Assembly (NCBI GenBank): GCA_945900755.1
Contig: CAMDKS010000022.1
Coordinates: 1 to 46,239 of the forward strand
Origin: Bdellovibrio sp. ZAP7
GTDB lineage: Bacteria > Bdellovibrionota_B > Oligoflexia > Oligoflexales > RGVZ01
Direction of reading: 5' to 3'
DNA: 46,239 nucleotides
Part shown: one piece after another, positions 35,195 through 42,933 of the stretch
Numbering within the stretch: position 1 is the first letter of the stretch
Layout: the number at the start of each line of letters is the position of its first letter
Notes under the pieces: model-generated
What the model was told of the DNA's origin: nothing
Seen by the model: the letters and a program-made list of their open reading frames with translations, nothing else
Database searches by the model: none
Translations under genes and position numbers: made by a program

Positions 35195-36559
35195 CTAAAC
35201 TATTTTAGATATGACCTTTTTGCGATACGAAAAAATCGAAGTAATGTCGCCTTGAACAAACGGCAACGCAACATCTCCAAATGGCCAAGCGTGCATTTTA
35301 TATTGCACGACATCACTCATGAGGGTTCCGTCGCCGAGCGCCTCGAAATGATGTGTATGGTGCCAAATACGGTATGGCCCACGAAGTTGGGTGTCGACAA
35401 AGCTGTGAGGTGGATTCCAAGATTCAATCCTCGTGCGCCAGTGAATTGGGACTTTTTTAATCCTAAGAGTGTAATCGATTAATAACCCTCGGCCCATTTC
35501 CGATGAAGATTTAGCGATAATTTTGAAGGCCAGCTCAGGCGGTGTAATTTTTTCTAAATTCTCCGCCCTAGAGAAAAAATCGAATGTCTCGTCCACAGGT
35601 TTTTTGATCCACTGGGACGCATAGAAATAATGGGCACCCCTAATGGGGCTTGGCCCAAATAAATTATCAAATGCAGACTGAAGGCTCGGAAAAGAAAACA
35701 CGAACCCAGACGCCAACAATTTATTAGGAAAAACATTGGCACCATCCACCAGTATTGTGCTCATTTCGCCTAGTATAGCTTTCAAAACAATTTTAGGAAC
35801 AGAAATAAATCCAGGCATTTTCAGGGTGGCCGTTAATTTTTCAGTAAACTCGCCGTTGGTTAAGGCCTCTGGTGCCACGACATTGATCGGCCCAGTTATG
35901 GAATCCTGGCTCAAAACATGTAAGATCGCTCGCACGGCGTCGTCGACGTGAATCCAGCTAATCCACTGCTTACCCGATGCAATATTTCCGCCTAAGCCGT
36001 ATTGGATAGGCCCAAGCATTTTAGGTAACGCGCCACCGGCCAGAGACAGAACGACTCCAAAGCGCACCGCCACAGCTCTAGTACTAGGACTAAGGGCCTT
36101 AAGTTCCGCCTCCCAGTCAAAGCAAACATCACTGAGGAAGCCTGCGCCGCGATCAGATTTCTCAGTTAGCTGCACCGATCCGGCATTGCCGTAAATGCCG
36201 ACGGCTGAGGCATTAATCCATATTGGAGGCGGTGTTCGTCCTCGCTTTAGAGATTCTATCAAGGCACGCGATGACTGAACTCTAGACGAGTGAATTCTTT
36301 CACGAGCTCGCCTTGTCCACCTTTGAGCAACAGGCTCGCCAGCTAAATGAATGACGGCATCATAGGATTCACTGTTGCCAAATAATACGTCTGCCGCCAT
36401 GACATCTTGATGATTCCACTGGATGCAGTTGTTCGGAAAAGGCAGCTCAGCGGCCTTCCCGCTACGAGTCATAGATGTTACGGTGTGGCCGGCCCTGACC
36501 AAACTTATTCCTAGCCGTGAGCCGATCAGACCTGTTCCACCTGTTAACAAAACGTGCAT
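35195..36559 (-). CDS. TIGR01777 NAD-dependent epimerase fused to SRPBCC domain
   Basis: The N-terminal half is an extended short-chain dehydrogenase of the YfcH/SulA-like TIGR01777 family: LLTGGTGLIGSRLG Rossmann motif, VIHLAGEPVAQRWT, ASAVGIYGNAG (YxxxK site degenerate), SWIHVDDAVRAI, and a DUF1731 tail (LGEMSTILVDGANVFP). From about residue 305 a START/SRPBCC ligand-binding domain follows (WIKKPVDETFDFFSRAENLE, ITPPELAFKI). The two domains usually occur as adjacent genes or as fusions, and their substrate is unknown. GAGG precedes ATG 36559. It lies 21 bp after the secreted 183-residue protein gene on the same strand, suggesting an operon, and ends 13 bp from the convergent DUF2177 gene. 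Confidence 0.85.
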   Translation of the reverse strand: MHVLLTGGTGLIGSRLGISLVRAGHTVTSMTRSGKAAELPFPNNCIQWNHQDVMAADVLFGNSESYDAVIHLAGEPVAQRWTRRARERIHSSRVQSSRALIESLKRGRTPPPIWINASAVGIYGNAGSVQLTEKSDRGAGFLSDVCFDWEAELKALSPSTRAVAVRFGVVLSLAGGALPKMLGPIQYGLGGNIASGKQWISWIHVDDAVRAILHVLSQDSITGPINVVAPEALTNGEFTEKLTATLKMPGFISVPKIVLKAILGEMSTILVDGANVFPNKLLASGFVFSFPSLQSAFDNLFGPSPIRGAHYFYASQWIKKPVDETFDFFSRAENLEKITPPELAFKIIAKSSSEMGRGLLIDYTLRIKKVPIHWRTRIESWNPPHSFVDTQLRGPYRIWHHTHHFEALGDGTLMSDVVQYKMHAWPFGDVALPFVQGDITSIFSYRKKVISKIV

Positions 36560-36580
36560 GGATCATCCTCGTTTGTGTGA

Positions 36581-37114
36581 CTATAGCCTCAGGAAGTCTA
36601 CGAACGGAACCGTCGTCACGTCACCTGGAACGACTGGCGTGGTAAGATCCGGGGAAGAATTCTCCGTTGCCGTTCCGATAGACTTCGAAAACATGAAGCC
36701 ACCAGCATATTGAAAGTTCTCGTTCGTCTCTAATGAGGCACTGGCAGACGAACTAGAGAACACGTCGCCGTAGTAAATGGCTCGATTGCTTCCTCTCAGA
36801 TAGGATCCTTTAAACTTAGCAATAGATCCTGCGGGTGCGCCTGCAGGGTTTCGGAACAGCACTGTAAAAATAGTCTGGCCGTTTTCTTTTTCAGTTTTGA
36901 ATTCACTGGTTGGTGTCGAATACTGACCGCACTTCAGCACCACCTCACCTTGGCCACGCGCAGGCACAAACATCTGACAGTCGCGATTTACGAGACTTCC
37001 ATTCGGGTGCTTGTAGGTCACGACTCCATCAGCCCAAATGCCGACACCTTCGGCATAACAAAGCGAGGAAAGGGACATTATCGCAGCCGCTGCAAACAGT
37101 AATAAAGTTTTCAT
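36581..37114 (-). CDS. Small secreted protein, unknown
   Basis: From ATG 37114 (AGGAG 8 nt upstream) a signal peptide MKTLLLFAAAAIMSLSSLCY is cleaved near YAEG. The mature 150 residues are beta-rich with two Cys (RDCQMFV, VLKCGQY) that could form a disulfide, then YLRGSNRAIYYGDVF and a Ser/Thr-rich tail. No family recognised. A reading from 37132 would only add six residues before the Met used here. It is upstream of the TIGR01777 epimerase and 135 bp from the bestrophin gene's end. Confidence 0.6.
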   Translation of the reverse strand: MKTLLLFAAAAIMSLSSLCYAEGVGIWADGVVTYKHPNGSLVNRDCQMFVPARGQGEVVLKCGQYSTPTSEFKTEKENGQTIFTVLFRNPAGAPAGSIAKFKGSYLRGSNRAIYYGDVFSSSSASASLETNENFQYAGGFMFSKSIGTATENSSPDLTTPVVPGDVTTVPFVDFLRL

Positions 37115-37266
37115 TGAGTTTCTCCTGGTCATTTGGTTCCGTTAGCAATGATAAAATCATCCAATACTAAATTCGATAACATTAAATTTGAGAGTTCCTA
37201 AAATAAATTTAGCGCCCTACACGCTAATTTTTCAAACTGTGTCATGGATGCAATTGGAAGTAAAGG

Positions 37267-38361
37267 CTATTTCTTTAACAGTCCCATGACGTTTCCGGAT
37301 ATCGTTCTGCAAATCCCATCTAAAGGTAGATGACTTAAATTGCGTGACGAAAATGGGTTTTGCAGCTCTGCGCCAATTTCATCCAGTGAAAAGAGCGGAT
37401 ACGCCGCAAGCGCCACGATCAAAGGCGTCAGCAATCCCGCGCGATCAACTAAGGATAGCGGCAAAAGCAACAAAAAGAGTAAAATGAATCTACGAGTCTT
37501 GATCGCAAGAACTAGCGGCATTCTGGTGTTTCGAATTCGCTCACAGGCTCCAATGGCATCGATCAGCTGCGATCGCTCCGTCTCGGCTCTCAGAAATGCA
37601 AACGAATCAAGCCCCTGCTGACGTAATTTTGAAAGTGTTTCTGTGATTTTAACGCTCACGTACATGGACATGTTTTCAGCATTTCTAAGGCGTTCTACTT
37701 CCTGTTCGCCAACCAACTCAGAAACTTCTACCAGGGATTTTTGATTCCGGAGGGACTCCCGCATGACGTGAGGCCAAGCGGCGACCCATTTGAGACCTGA
37801 AACTACATTTTCGTCCTTACTCTCACTGTACCCATAAATCACCAAAGAAAGGTTCCTGCTTTGGTTAACGATGGCTCCCCAGATCTTTCGCGCTTCCCAC
37901 CAGCGGTCATGCCCTGCATTGACGCGCATCACTAGAATCAAGGCCAAGACTGCCCCCGAGTATTCAAAAGGGGTGACTGGCACGGAAAAGCTTGGTAAAA
38001 ACAAGGAACCAGCATAAACAAGACCTGCATAAGCTGATGCGACGGCAACCCTAGGCAATACCCGAGGCGTAACTGAACCATGCCAAGCAAATGCCGTAGC
38101 AATGAATGACTTCGACTCTGGATGGTTCTCCAATTGATTTGCGGACAAAGGGAGGACGACCCGCCGTTCTTCCAATTTGGTAACAGCGTCATCCTTACGC
38201 AGCACTGGGACGTCTATTGGCCTAATGTAGAAGCGCTTGGCCAAATATTTTTCGGAAGGGTGCCCATCGATACCAATGTGGTCTTGATAAGGTATCGAAA
38301 TATCCTTGCCCTTAACGACTGAGCCTTGCGATCGACTAAAGCGCGAATCTTGATGTGCCAT
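37267..38361 (-). CDS. Bestrophin-family anion channel
   Basis: Bestrophin/UPF0187 membrane channel. Seen: WHGSVTPRVLPRVAVA (first helix approach), VMRVNAGHDRWWEARKIWG with the conserved RWWEAR segment, later hydrophobic helices (ILLFLLLLPLSLVDRAGLL, LLTPLIVALAAYPLF) and the conserved LDEIGAELQNPF near the C-terminus. About 364 residues, with an N-terminal extension of about 80 residues before the channel. It overlaps the upstream carbonic anhydrase gene by about 26 bp with GAGGAGC as its site, so translation is coupled; the second ATG (38361) has the better spacing. Bestrophins can conduct bicarbonate, so the pair probably handles CO2/HCO3- exchange (inference). Confidence 0.87.
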   Translation of the reverse strand: MAHQDSRFSRSQGSVVKGKDISIPYQDHIGIDGHPSEKYLAKRFYIRPIDVPVLRKDDAVTKLEERRVVLPLSANQLENHPESKSFIATAFAWHGSVTPRVLPRVAVASAYAGLVYAGSLFLPSFSVPVTPFEYSGAVLALILVMRVNAGHDRWWEARKIWGAIVNQSRNLSLVIYGYSESKDENVVSGLKWVAAWPHVMRESLRNQKSLVEVSELVGEQEVERLRNAENMSMYVSVKITETLSKLRQQGLDSFAFLRAETERSQLIDAIGACERIRNTRMPLVLAIKTRRFILLFLLLLPLSLVDRAGLLTPLIVALAAYPLFSLDEIGAELQNPFSSRNLSHLPLDGICRTISGNVMGLLKK

Positions 38362-38983
38362 TGCCATGCTCCTCTTTCATGTCCATGGACGGCACATAAG
38401 CTTTTTCGCGCGGATCATATACAGCAATGGAGCCAGTTTCAAAGCTATAGACCCAACCAAATAACTGGACTTTACCTGAACGCAACGCACTTGACACCGA
38501 GGGGTGTGTCCGCAAGTTATCGGCCTGAACCAGCACATTTTCCTCAACAACCCGACTTAAGTCGAAGTCCCCGCCCCTTGTGTCGATTCTCTTTTTAGTA
38601 GCCTGCGCATGACCAAGCCATGATTTCACGCAAGGAAGCCCGTCAAGATTGACCTTTCCCGCAAGGGCGGCCATGGCACCGCATTGGGAGTGCCCACAGA
38701 TGACTATATTCGTTACCCCCAATCCTTCGATAGCGAACTCAATGGCTGCTTCTTCTCCGCCCCTAGAGGCGCCAAATGGTGGGACAATATTTCCAGCGTT
38801 TCTTACGACAAAAAGCTCGCCAGGTTGCGTCTGAGTCACCAAGTTAGGGTCGATCCTAGAGTCTGAGCAGGTAATCATTAGCGTATGAGGTTTTTGGCCT
38901 TGCGCAAGGGATTCAAAATGATCTCGATGCCCCGGAAAAACCTTTTCGCTAAATTTTCTTAAACCTGGTAGTAGATTCTTCAT
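38336..38983 (-). CDS. can: Beta-class carbonic anhydrase
   Basis: Interconverts CO2 and bicarbonate. Zinc ligands and the catalytic Asp-Arg pair are visible: ITCSDSRID (Cys, Asp/Arg) and CGHSQCGAMAAL (His, Cys). VVRNAGNIVPPFG is the family motif. From ATG 38983 (GAGGAG with 8 nt spacing) it has 215 residues, the usual size; the 16 extra residues from 39031 would place the ribosome-binding site inside the gene. It is first in an operon with bestrophin and divergent from an NhaR-like regulator across about 140 bp, which makes regulation by that protein likely. Confidence 0.95.
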   Translation of the reverse strand: MKNLLPGLRKFSEKVFPGHRDHFESLAQGQKPHTLMITCSDSRIDPNLVTQTQPGELFVVRNAGNIVPPFGASRGGEEAAIEFAIEGLGVTNIVICGHSQCGAMAALAGKVNLDGLPCVKSWLGHAQATKKRIDTRGGDFDLSRVVEENVLVQADNLRTHPSVSSALRSGKVQLFGWVYSFETGSIAVYDPREKAYVPSMDMKEEHGNGTSRFAL

Positions 38984-39123
38984 GTGTATGTTCTCCTCTT
39001 GAAAAATATTAAGATACTTGGCCCCATTCATTTTCTGATGGCTTTTAGTATCGTACGGTTTAATAATTTGGTAAAATGGATAACAATGATGTTTAACTTC
39101 GTTTTTAGCAAAGTGAGGTCACT

Positions 39124-40014
39124 ATGAAGCAGCGGGCATGGGTCAACTACCACCACCTCCTTTACTTCAAAACCATTGCTATTGAAGGCGGGATCGCCAA
39201 GGCAGCAAAAAAGCTCCGACTGGGCCAACCAACACTTTCAACGCAATTGAAACAGTTTGAGGAGACGATTGGTCATGAATTGTTTGACCGCTCCAAACGG
39301 AGTCTTCAACTCACAGAAGCCGGTCGCATGGTTTTGGGTTATGCCTCAGAAATATTTAAATTGGGCGATGAAATGCTCGACTCTCTGAACGATCAACATT
39401 TTACCGCCGCCATTCAAGTACAAATTGGCGCAATGGATGCGGTTCCAAAGCATCTTACACTTAAAGTTTTGCATAAAGCTCAAGCTTCGTTCGATTGCGT
39501 CGTATCCGTTTCCGAGGGCCATGGGGATGAGTTGCTGCGCGAATTGCGAGCGCACCGCCTTGACCTCGTCCTCTCGAACTATCAGCCACCCGTGGGAGAA
39601 TCTGCAGGCTTTTATGCGAGATGTATACAAAGAATGCCTGTTGTTGTTTGCGGGTCAGCCAAGTTTTCCAATCTCAAGAGAGGATTTCCTGAGAGTCTGA
39701 AAGGCCAACCCTTTGTGATGCCGTCGATTCAAAGCAAACTTCGTCACGACGTCGAGCACTTTTTGACGCTGCGCGAAATTAAGGTGAATACGATTGCCGA
39801 AATCCAAGACACGAGTCTGCAAAAGTTACTCGGAACTCATGGCGATGGACTAATTCCCATTGCACTGCCTGCAGCTGAGGAGCTACTTGCAAGTAAAGAA
39901 CTCATCAACATCGGTACCCTTCAAGATGTTCACGAGGACCTGTGGTTGATTGCCGCGCAAAGGCGGATTCAAAACCCGGTGGCGGCAGCCATCATGAAGG
40001 ACTTCAAAATTTAA
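39124..40014 (+). CDS. LysR-family regulator, NhaR-like
   Basis: 296 residues. The N-terminus WVNYHHLLYFKTIAIEGGIA followed by KAAKKLRLGQPTLSTQLKQF is the NhaR-type variant of the LysR helix-turn-helix, which differs from most LysR proteins in its NYHHL start. The C-terminal effector domain follows (PVGESAGFYARC, PFVMPSIQSK, DGLIPIAL). NhaR family members respond to sodium or alkaline stress; a link to carbonic anhydrase and pH homeostasis fits the divergent gene. ATG 39124 has GAGG 6 nt upstream. Its 3' end is 9 bp from the convergent PuuD gene. The effector is unknown. Confidence 0.88.
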   Translation: MKQRAWVNYHHLLYFKTIAIEGGIAKAAKKLRLGQPTLSTQLKQFEETIGHELFDRSKRSLQLTEAGRMVLGYASEIFKLGDEMLDSLNDQHFTAAIQVQIGAMDAVPKHLTLKVLHKAQASFDCVVSVSEGHGDELLRELRAHRLDLVLSNYQPPVGESAGFYARCIQRMPVVVCGSAKFSNLKRGFPESLKGQPFVMPSIQSKLRHDVEHFLTLREIKVNTIAEIQDTSLQKLLGTHGDGLIPIALPAAEELLASKELINIGTLQDVHEDLWLIAAQRRIQNPVAAAIMKDFKI

Positions 40015-40023
40015 TGGGCCTTA

Positions 40024-41211
40024 TTAAGGCTTAGATTCAAACCAAGATTGAATCACCAAGCGCTCGGCGTCTGTCATTTGAGTGACGTTGCCAAGGGGCA
40101 TGGTTTTTTGTTTGACGACTAGCGTATAGATAATCGCAGCATTTTGTTCGATCAAAACTCGTGTATCAAATTTCAAATTTTTGGGTGCCATAGGCATCAT
40201 GACTGGCTTTTCTGAGTGACAGGTAAGGCAGCGAGCTGCGACGATACCTTCCACGTCCTCAATCGTCGCATTTTTTGTGCCCGACTGAGGGTCGGCGAAT
40301 GGACTGGCTGGAGGAGCCACAAAAACAGCAACGCCAACTATGAGGCATCCGGCCGCGGCAAGAAACCCCCAGTGACTTTGGCCTTTATGTCGCAACACAA
40401 AATAGTGTCGCACCAGCACACCAGCTGCCATCATCAACACAAGTAAGATCCACTCGCTTGAGTGGCTATAGATCATGTGGAAGTGGTTTGACATCATGGC
40501 AAATAAAACGGGAAGCGTAAAATAGGTATTATGAACACTTCGCTGTTTGGCCCGTTGGCCGTGACTTGGATCGACGGCCTCTCCGGCTCGCATGGATTTA
40601 ATGACTTTACGTTGTCCGGGAATGATCCAAATAAACACGTTGGCGGTCATGACTGTGGCCATCATGGCACCGGTCACAATAAACGCAGCTCGGGGTGCAA
40701 ACAAATGACAAGTCACGTAAGAACTACATATCACAAGCCCTGCGACGATGAGGCCTACCACGCGGTCGCGGGTTTGAAAAAAACGGCAAACTGAGTCGTA
40801 AACGAACCACCCCACGACCAAGATTCCTAGTGCGATGGCCACGGCTTGACTCGCGGAAATTCCAGAAACCCTAGAGTCGAGCATCATTGTTTTTGCATTC
40901 ATCAGATAGATAACAACAAACAAAGCAAAGCCCGACATCCACGTGGAGTATGACTCCCAGTAAAACCAATGAAGCTCTTGTGGGAGTTCTTTGGGTGCGA
41001 CCATGTATTTTTGGGGATTATAGAATCCGCCGCCGTGGACGGCCCAGAGTTCGCCGTCGACTCCTTTGTCTTGAAGGTCTTTCGTTTTTGGTTTTTGCAA
41101 ATGATTGTCCAGCCACACGAAATAGAAGGATGCTCCAATCCAGGCAATACCGGTGATGATGTGTAGCGAGCGAAGAAGTAATTCAATCCAACTAAAGATG
41201 TAGGTTTCCAT
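40024..41211 (-). CDS. puuD: Membrane urate hydroxylase PuuD
   Basis: Oxidises urate to 5-hydroxyisourate in the inner membrane, passing electrons to a fused cytochrome c. 395 residues: about seven to nine membrane segments (LLLRSLHIITGIAWIGASFY at the start), PuuD-typical stretches GGGFYNPQKY and HWFYWESYSTWMSG, HNTYFTLPVLFAMMSNHF, then a C-terminal cytochrome c domain with heme motif CLTCH at 328-332 (this is CxxCH) and Met candidates TMPLGNVTQM. It is last in the SEC-C / HIU hydrolase / puuD operon with 6 bp to the gene before. The downstream OHCU step lies in the multidomain enzyme at 21478. Confidence 0.92.
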   Translation of the reverse strand: METYIFSWIELLLRSLHIITGIAWIGASFYFVWLDNHLQKPKTKDLQDKGVDGELWAVHGGGFYNPQKYMVAPKELPQELHWFYWESYSTWMSGFALFVVIYLMNAKTMMLDSRVSGISASQAVAIALGILVVGWFVYDSVCRFFQTRDRVVGLIVAGLVICSSYVTCHLFAPRAAFIVTGAMMATVMTANVFIWIIPGQRKVIKSMRAGEAVDPSHGQRAKQRSVHNTYFTLPVLFAMMSNHFHMIYSHSSEWILLVLMMAAGVLVRHYFVLRHKGQSHWGFLAAAGCLIVGVAVFVAPPASPFADPQSGTKNATIEDVEGIVAARCLTCHSEKPVMMPMAPKNLKFDTRVLIEQNAAIIYTLVVKQKTMPLGNVTQMTDAERLVIQSWFESKP

Positions 41212-41217
41212 TTTAAA

Positions 41218-41568
41218 TCAGCTTCCACGGTATGTGGAATAAGCCCACGGCGAAACTAGTAACGGGACATGGTAATGAGCCGCGGCATCGGTGACAGAAA
41301 AGCGCACAGGAATTTCGTCAAGGAACACTGGATTTGCATTCGTTGATTTTTTTGAAAAATAATCTCCCACATAAAAAACAAGCTCATAGGTGCCCGCTTT
41401 GAACAGTGCACCCTCGAGAAGGGGTGCGTCACAGCGCCCGTCGGCGTTGGTGGTGACGTCTTTGATGAGAGATCTTTGATTTTTTGAAAGCGAGTAGAGG
41501 CTAACCCGAATACCGCAAGCAGGTATTCCAGACGCCGTATCGAGGACGTGGGTCGTTAATCGCGACAT
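41218..41568 (-). CDS. 5-hydroxyisourate hydrolase (transthyretin-like)
   Basis: Hydrolyses 5-hydroxyisourate to OHCU, the step after urate oxidation. The transthyretin-related hallmark is intact: N-terminal LTTHVLDTASGIPACGI with the catalytic His, the middle Arg/His region (HYHVPLLVSP) and the C-terminal tetrapeptide YRGS. 116 residues, no signal peptide, so cytoplasmic (some homologues are periplasmic). It starts 2 bp after the SEC-C gene stop codon and ends 6 bp before puuD, so the three are translationally linked. Confidence 0.95.
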   Translation of the reverse strand: MSRLTTHVLDTASGIPACGIRVSLYSLSKNQRSLIKDVTTNADGRCDAPLLEGALFKAGTYELVFYVGDYFSKKSTNANPVFLDEIPVRFSVTDAAAHYHVPLLVSPWAYSTYRGS

Positions 41569-41570
41569 GA

Positions 41571-41810
41571 CTATGTCCTACAACATTTTTTATATTTCTT
41601 ACCGCTTCCGCACGGACACACATCGTTTGAACCAATTTTGGGGCTCGTGCGTACAAATGGCGTTTGCTCTTCGTTGTGACTGTGCGAGTGAGAATGGCCG
41701 CCGTGGCTACAGTTGGGACCGTGCACGTGCCCGCCTGTTTCTGCGGGAGCATTTTTTTGGGAGGTGTTTTCTTGGCCAGTTTGGGTGGAGGTCTGGGTTG
41801 AATCGGTCAC
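41571..41810 (-). CDS. His-rich SEC-C motif protein
   Basis: 79 residues. The first half is Gln/Thr-rich followed by a His-rich metal-binding stretch [18 protein letters not shown]; the end is a SEC-C zinc motif ([13 protein letters not shown]). SEC-C motifs bind zinc and often contact other proteins. The His segment resembles metal-storage tails of SlyD or HypB, so it could be a metal chaperone for this operon, although neither PuuD nor HIU hydrolase is known to need one. GTG 41810 has AAGGAA 8 nt upstream. First gene of the urate operon. A seven-codon ORF (ATG 41832) ends overlapping this GTG. Confidence 0.8.
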   Translation of the reverse strand: MTDSTQTSTQTGQENTSQKNAPAETGGHVHGPNCSHGGHSHSHSHNEEQTPFVRTSPKIGSNDVCPCGSGKKYKKCCRT

Positions 41811-41911
41811 GGCGCAGTTCCTTCATTCATAACGTATAACATGGATAGGCTGTCATTTTAATTCATTCAAAGATCGACAAGTATATTTCAATGATCGCAG
41901 AGAATATACGA

Positions 41912-42685
41912 TTAATTTACGCCCTTCTGTGGAAGAAACTCAGAATAGGCGCTGACGTCGGTATACACAGTCTTTCCTTCCGTACACTGGCTGTCCCCGC
42001 GAGACACGATTCCGACCAATAAATTCTTGTGATTCGTATCGAAGGCTGCCCCGCCGGAGTCCCCTCGGCACCCCATGACACCGTCTGATTGTTCTGAAAT
42101 GAACTCATAACGTCCTGCGCCCGAGCTTGTGACGGACACTTGGCCCGAGGTAAGGGTTCCTGTCGAGGCTGAATTATTCCCCACAGTTCGTCCGTAGCCT
42201 ACAATGGTGACGCTACGTGGCAGGACGAGGTCTTGGCGAGCTTCGGGACTCAGCAGAGAAACATAAGCGGCTGAGGTCCAAGGCTCGGTTGTCCGGATGA
42301 TGGCTAGGTCGTTTGCAGGCCGATCTGGGGTCAATGAATACATGCTGGCGGGCGAATACTCCTCATGTATCGTCGCTGATTCAACGGCAAGTGAGTCCCC
42401 CACTCCTAGTTTGAGGCCCGTTTGCACGTGCCAGCCTGCGAGAGATAGGTTGAATAAGCAATGGGCCGCAGTCAGGAACACACCAGGAGAAATGGCCACG
42501 ACCGAGCAGCTTAGCTTGCCATTTTGATCGACAAGTAGGCCCATAGATTTCGACAGGGGGTCTTGCTCAGTGACGGCCGTGCCGCCAATAATTTTTAGAC
42601 GTAAGGGCCCTTGATTGCTACAGGATCCAAGGACCACAGATAGCATCACCAAAGTAGCCAATCTTTTTAGAACGATTCGTTTCAT
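41912..42685 (-). CDS. Trypsin-like serine protease lipoprotein
   Basis: S1-family serine protease on a lipid anchor: lipobox VVLGSC with Cys as first mature residue. The catalytic triad is visible as TAAHC (His), NDLAIIR (Asp) and CRGDSGG (Ser). IIGG after LK at about residue 40 looks like a trypsin-type activation site, so a Lys-cleaved zymogen is expected. Paired Cys around SCSVVA/AHC and QCTEGK suggest disulfides. ATG 42685 with weak GGA upstream is preferred over 42712. Isolated between the urate operon and the ATPase pair. Exported; its target is unknown. Confidence 0.88.
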   Translation of the reverse strand: MKRIVLKRLATLVMLSVVLGSCSNQGPLRLKIIGGTAVTEQDPLSKSMGLLVDQNGKLSCSVVAISPGVFLTAAHCLFNLSLAGWHVQTGLKLGVGDSLAVESATIHEEYSPASMYSLTPDRPANDLAIIRTTEPWTSAAYVSLLSPEARQDLVLPRSVTIVGYGRTVGNNSASTGTLTSGQVSVTSSGAGRYEFISEQSDGVMGCRGDSGGAAFDTNHKNLLVGIVSRGDSQCTEGKTVYTDVSAYSEFLPQKGVN

Positions 42686-42876
42686 AAAAATCCTAGTGGT
42701 ATTAGTCGACATACATTATCACCATTATAATAAACAGTCAATTATAATATAAATGTTATATAATCAGCGTCTTAACACTCTGTAATGCCGATTTATTAAT
42801 ATAATCTATGGAAACCTATGCAAATGTATTGTTTTGCCTAGGCCTTTTACCTCCACCCCCAAGCACTTTCCGCTTA

Positions 42877-42917
42877 GTACTTTTCAATCAGTACTTTCCA
42901 TGCTGGAAAGTTCGTGG
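42877..42917 (+). promoter_or_regulatory. Repeat-rich element before the 42934 ATPase
   Basis: Direct repeats AGTACTTTTC (42877) and AGTACTTTCC (42890) followed by the inverted repeat ACTTTCC-ATGCT-GGAAAGT. They lie just upstream of the preferred ATG and within the optional 42-residue N-terminal extension, suggesting regulatory rather than coding DNA. Confidence 0.4.
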
Positions 42918-42933
42918 TAGGCTCAAACATACT

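Noticed and set aside
35150-35482. 110-residue plus-strand ORF overlapping the SRPBCC domain
   Set aside because: Antisense to conserved coding sequence and overlapping the DUF2177 3' end; no RBS.
42808-42933. 42-residue N-terminal extension of the ATPase
   Set aside because: Proline/aromatic-rich, not part of the family, no RBS, and contains operator-like repeats.
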